Below are positions 61,403-64,000 of a DNA stretch of 64,000 nucleotides, in pieces. The first letter of the stretch is position 1. Each line of letters opens with the position of its first letter. The notes below the pieces were generated by a model. That model did no database searches. It saw only the letters and a list, made by a program, of their open reading frames with translations, and had not been told where the DNA came from. The stretch lies in contig NC_064044.1 in the NCBI RefSeq assembly GCF_932526225.1, positions 4,997,747-5,061,746 of the forward strand, written 5' to 3'. The translations under genes and the position numbers were made by a program. The stretch comes from Nematostella vectensis (Eukaryota; Cnidaria; Anthozoa; Actiniaria; Edwardsiidae).

Positions 61403-62487
61403 GGCTTATTGAATTGTATGATACATGTTTTTAGTCCCAGGGATTGGTGGTCCTAACTGGAGCACTATTTGTTGGCGATGTAGTGCCCTGGTTGTCGTGA
61501 CCTGCGGCCGCCATCTTGGATATCAATCCCGGTATTCCATGCGAGAGGAGATACACGGCACCAGTCCTCCTCTGATCAAGACCCAATTTCGAAAAAGCGA
61601 ACGAGTATACTGTACGGTATACGGTATTCTTTTTTATTTAGAAAATGAAGTACTCAAGCTATATTTCTAGTTACAACTCCATAAGCATCAAATACAGGCG
61701 ATGCTCCCTTGAAAAATAGAACAAAATGCGCATCAATATCACAGTGCAGGGGCGTAACCCGGGGGGGGGCCCTTCTACTCCCAAAAATATAATTATTGTA
61801 TGAGACATGTGTGTGATCACGACTTGAAGTGAACATATTATTGAGTTAAAATTAGCCGTTCATTCTTCCATAAAATAGAATCTTTTCAATTTTTTAATAA
61901 TTTTCGTCTTTGGTTGTTGTGCCTCCGACTCAACAGCACAACTCGCAAAATACTCGCCCAAATAGCTTAGAATATCATTATATTATCCAGACTACATCGA
62001 AGACACAACAATGCAGTGAAAGGGTTTCCCGAGAGCAGTTTTCGAATTGTTTGCACTTGGCAGTCTTATTTTTGCCATTTCTTTTTGAAGACGACGAAAT
62101 TCGCAACTTGCATCTCCAGCCTATTTACTGAAAAAGATGTTACCAACCTCTTATTCAGACTCACAAAAGGTGTAGATTACCTTATTGTTAAATTTGCGAA
62201 GCTATAAAGCAAGATTTCAAAGAAAGTTTACACTATTTTTCGTCTGCCTGATGTATTGAGGAAAGTAGACAAATTTCTGCTTGCACTTTACAGCATCAGG
62301 TAAACAAAGGGAATTTCAGGGATAATTATTGTCCCCAAAGGTGGTGTAGTAATATTACTTCTCTAAACCCTGTTTAATATTATCTTCATAGCATCTCCTC
62401 GACGCCGGTTATTTAGCATTTTATCAACACATAAGCCCAGAAGGGAAATACTAAACATTGTGTACATGTACTTTTCCCAGTGACGAA
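61403..62487. promoter_or_regulatory. Divergent intergenic region with a YY1-like motif upstream of HERC4
   Basis: On the minus strand, CAAGATGGCGGC (complement of 61507-61518) matches the YY1 consensus about 105 bp upstream of the HERC4 ATG. In animals this motif commonly sits just inside the start of housekeeping transcripts, so the HERC4 start site is probably close. A C/G-tract repeat fragment is at 61745-61785. No gene seen in the rest. Confidence 0.5.
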
Positions 62488-63155
62488 ATGGCGGCGACCT
62501 GGTTCTATTTGAGTCTCCAGCTTTTCGTTGGCCTGGTTGCTGTAAAAGGTAAGTAAATTTTCAAATTTTCGCGTGCAACTATTGCAAGCGTTATAACGTT
62601 TTTTTGACTTATTCTGTGCGCTTTTTTTTTTACTTTTTTTATGCAATGCATAGATTTCAGCACTAAACTCCCTCTCCTAGTGAAATTTAAGCATAAGCAG
62701 CAAAATTTCCTTAACATTCTTCTACGTTCTTTGTAGGCCTATTTAGGCCTATTATAAGGCCTATTTGCTTACTTCATTTCTGCATACTTAATATTAACTA
62801 TAATTTTGCACAGCCCACATGGGTCATCGCCGGCTTATAAACGCGCGACCGATACGGCCCTTACGCTTGAAACCGACCATGTGTAGCTTAAATCTAAAAA
62901 AAAATATTATTTTTATCTTTAAGGTGATGACTTGCAGTTCGGACAAAAGACGTTTGCTGCTGGCATTGCCGACTTTGTATGCGAACCAGTAACTTACAAG
63001 ATTCCGTACAGTAGCCCGGATGTACACGTGCACATCACGATCTACACGCTGACGTCACTGGAAACACTTACGAGGCAGCAGTGGGCTGTGTCGAGATCGT
63101 GACAGCAACTTCGTTCGATGCAAGTGAAAAAGGTTGTAATAAGAATTGTCGTTAA
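62488..63155 (+). pseudogene. Short secreted protein gene with a broken frame (lectin-like pattern, tentative)
   Basis: Exon 1 (62488-62548) encodes a signal peptide (MAATWFYLSLQLFVGLVAVK) and has a good donor gtaagt. Exon 2 starts at 62924 (phase 1) and reads GDDLQFGQKTFAAGIADF, CEPVTYKIPYSSPDVHVHIT, IYT. There the natural continuation (DVTGNTYEAAVGCVEIVTAT, SFDASEKGCNKNC, R, stop at 63153) is in another frame; the frame as given continues unlike protein to a TGA at 63100. One base appears missing near 63048-63052. The strand pattern with P-x-V-x-V and a closing TSF recalls H-type lectins, but that is a guess. It could be a pseudogene or a sequencing error in an intact gene. Confidence 0.5.
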
Positions 63156-64000
63156 CTGCAAGCCAAATGACAGCCTGAATGTTGTGCGTGTTTCGATTTT
63201 GAACGGAAACGATTCGACACTCGACAAATCATTAATCATTACAAAGATCGATCAGTCCATGCACTTATTATTTGCTCATTTTTTTTACTAAGTTTCCAGA
63301 AGGCCACGTTTGGGGAAGTCTCCTTCGCATTGTTTTTGCCTACGCTAACTTGCGCAGTCCCGCACCCCCTCTCTATTTTTTTTTTTTTTTTGCAAACGTT
63401 TCGCTTCGAAGAATTCTGAAAAAGAAATGATTATGCCTTAATAAAAATACATAAACTAGTGATAAAAATTTAAAAAAACACCTGGAAGAAAAAAAAAACA
63501 TTGACCGAGGATCGGATTTGCTCAGATCAGATGGAACGAGAGAGAAAAGTAGACCATACTTCCAGACATTCGCTGAAACATCGTATGGCAGCTAAAGCTT
63601 TACGGCTAAGCTGAAGATTTCGGCTCCAGCACCGCTATCTAGCAAACTGTACAACACAAAGGAACCTGAGGTACCCGCGCATTAATGGGGAGGCAATAAC
63701 CAGGATTCCAGCCCTGTCTTAGTCGGTTACGCCACGCACAACTTACTGAGATATAGACTGAAAAATATTGTGGTCTTTTTCACGCTTGCGTCTCTTGGGA
63801 ATTAGCGAGTTGCTAGAGTAAGTACGCAGCCGCTTTGTCTCCTATTATCTTTGCTCTATAAAGGAGTTCTTTTGTCTCTATTCTTCTCGTTCTTTGTGTC
63901 GAGGTGCGGATATTGTTCATTTGCCCAATCAAATTGCAGCTTGTAAGAGCTGCCTACTGACCCTGTTGCTATAGTAGTGTATTGATGTCGCCATCTTGCA
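63156..64000. other. Right end of the window, no gene recognised
   Basis: AT-rich spacer with A and T homopolymers around 63380 and 63490. The last bases (GCCATCTTGC) again resemble a YY1 motif, perhaps the start region of a gene beyond the window. Confidence 0.3.

Noticed and set aside
1-64000. CRISPR-like arrays or bacterial operons
   Set aside because: All regular repeats are contiguous tandem minisatellites without unique spacers, and every confident gene is intron-rich and eukaryotic.

Overview
The window looks like nuclear DNA of an early-branching animal, most likely an anthozoan cnidarian. This is inferred from AT-rich, intron-dense genes with vertebrate-like architecture mixed with Penelope, piggyBac, CR1/L2-like, SINE and foldback elements. 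I had no search tools, so the taxon is not proven. There are no CRISPR arrays, operons or bacterial signals.

Layout. 63-1348 (+): the last three exons of an FKBP11-like membrane-anchored prolyl isomerase. 3785-24274 (-): a complete 28-exon diacylglycerol kinase theta gene (940 aa; human DGKQ is 942 aa), rebuilt exon by exon with every intron phase agreeing. A large intron holds a dead CR1/L2-like LINE that was itself split by a piggyBac-type insertion at TTAA. 24990-28250: a nearly intact Penelope-like retroelement (RT plus GIY-YIG) on the minus strand, with a partial tandem copy, a hammerhead ribozyme just upstream of the ORF, and (TA)n on both sides. 29283-36106 (+): a small secreted three-EGF protein gene (165 aa) ending in a 17-nt exon. 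37805-61402 (-): a complete 29-exon HERC3/HERC4-type E3 ubiquitin ligase (1049 aa) with an N-terminal RCC1 propeller, a C-terminal HECT domain and one predicted GC-AG intron. 62488-63155 (+): a short secreted protein whose reading frame is broken, divergent from HERC4.

The genes are independent eukaryotic transcription units. DGK theta makes phosphatidic acid from diacylglycerol, HERC ubiquitinates proteins, and the FKBP works on folding in the ER; nothing suggests a shared pathway.

The most unusual theme is repeat biology at gene edges. Several tandem repeats contain decayed copies of an exon end together with its splice site (11.1-11.6, 15.3, 18.1, 29.1, 37.4-38.1, 46.1 and 49.5 kb). The extreme case is a 32-bp minisatellite with about 16 copies of one splice-donor junction. 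Separate large minisatellites occupy other introns (15.5-17.4, 39.5-41.0, 48.3-48.9 kb). The hammerhead ribozyme in the Penelope element is the clearest functional RNA.
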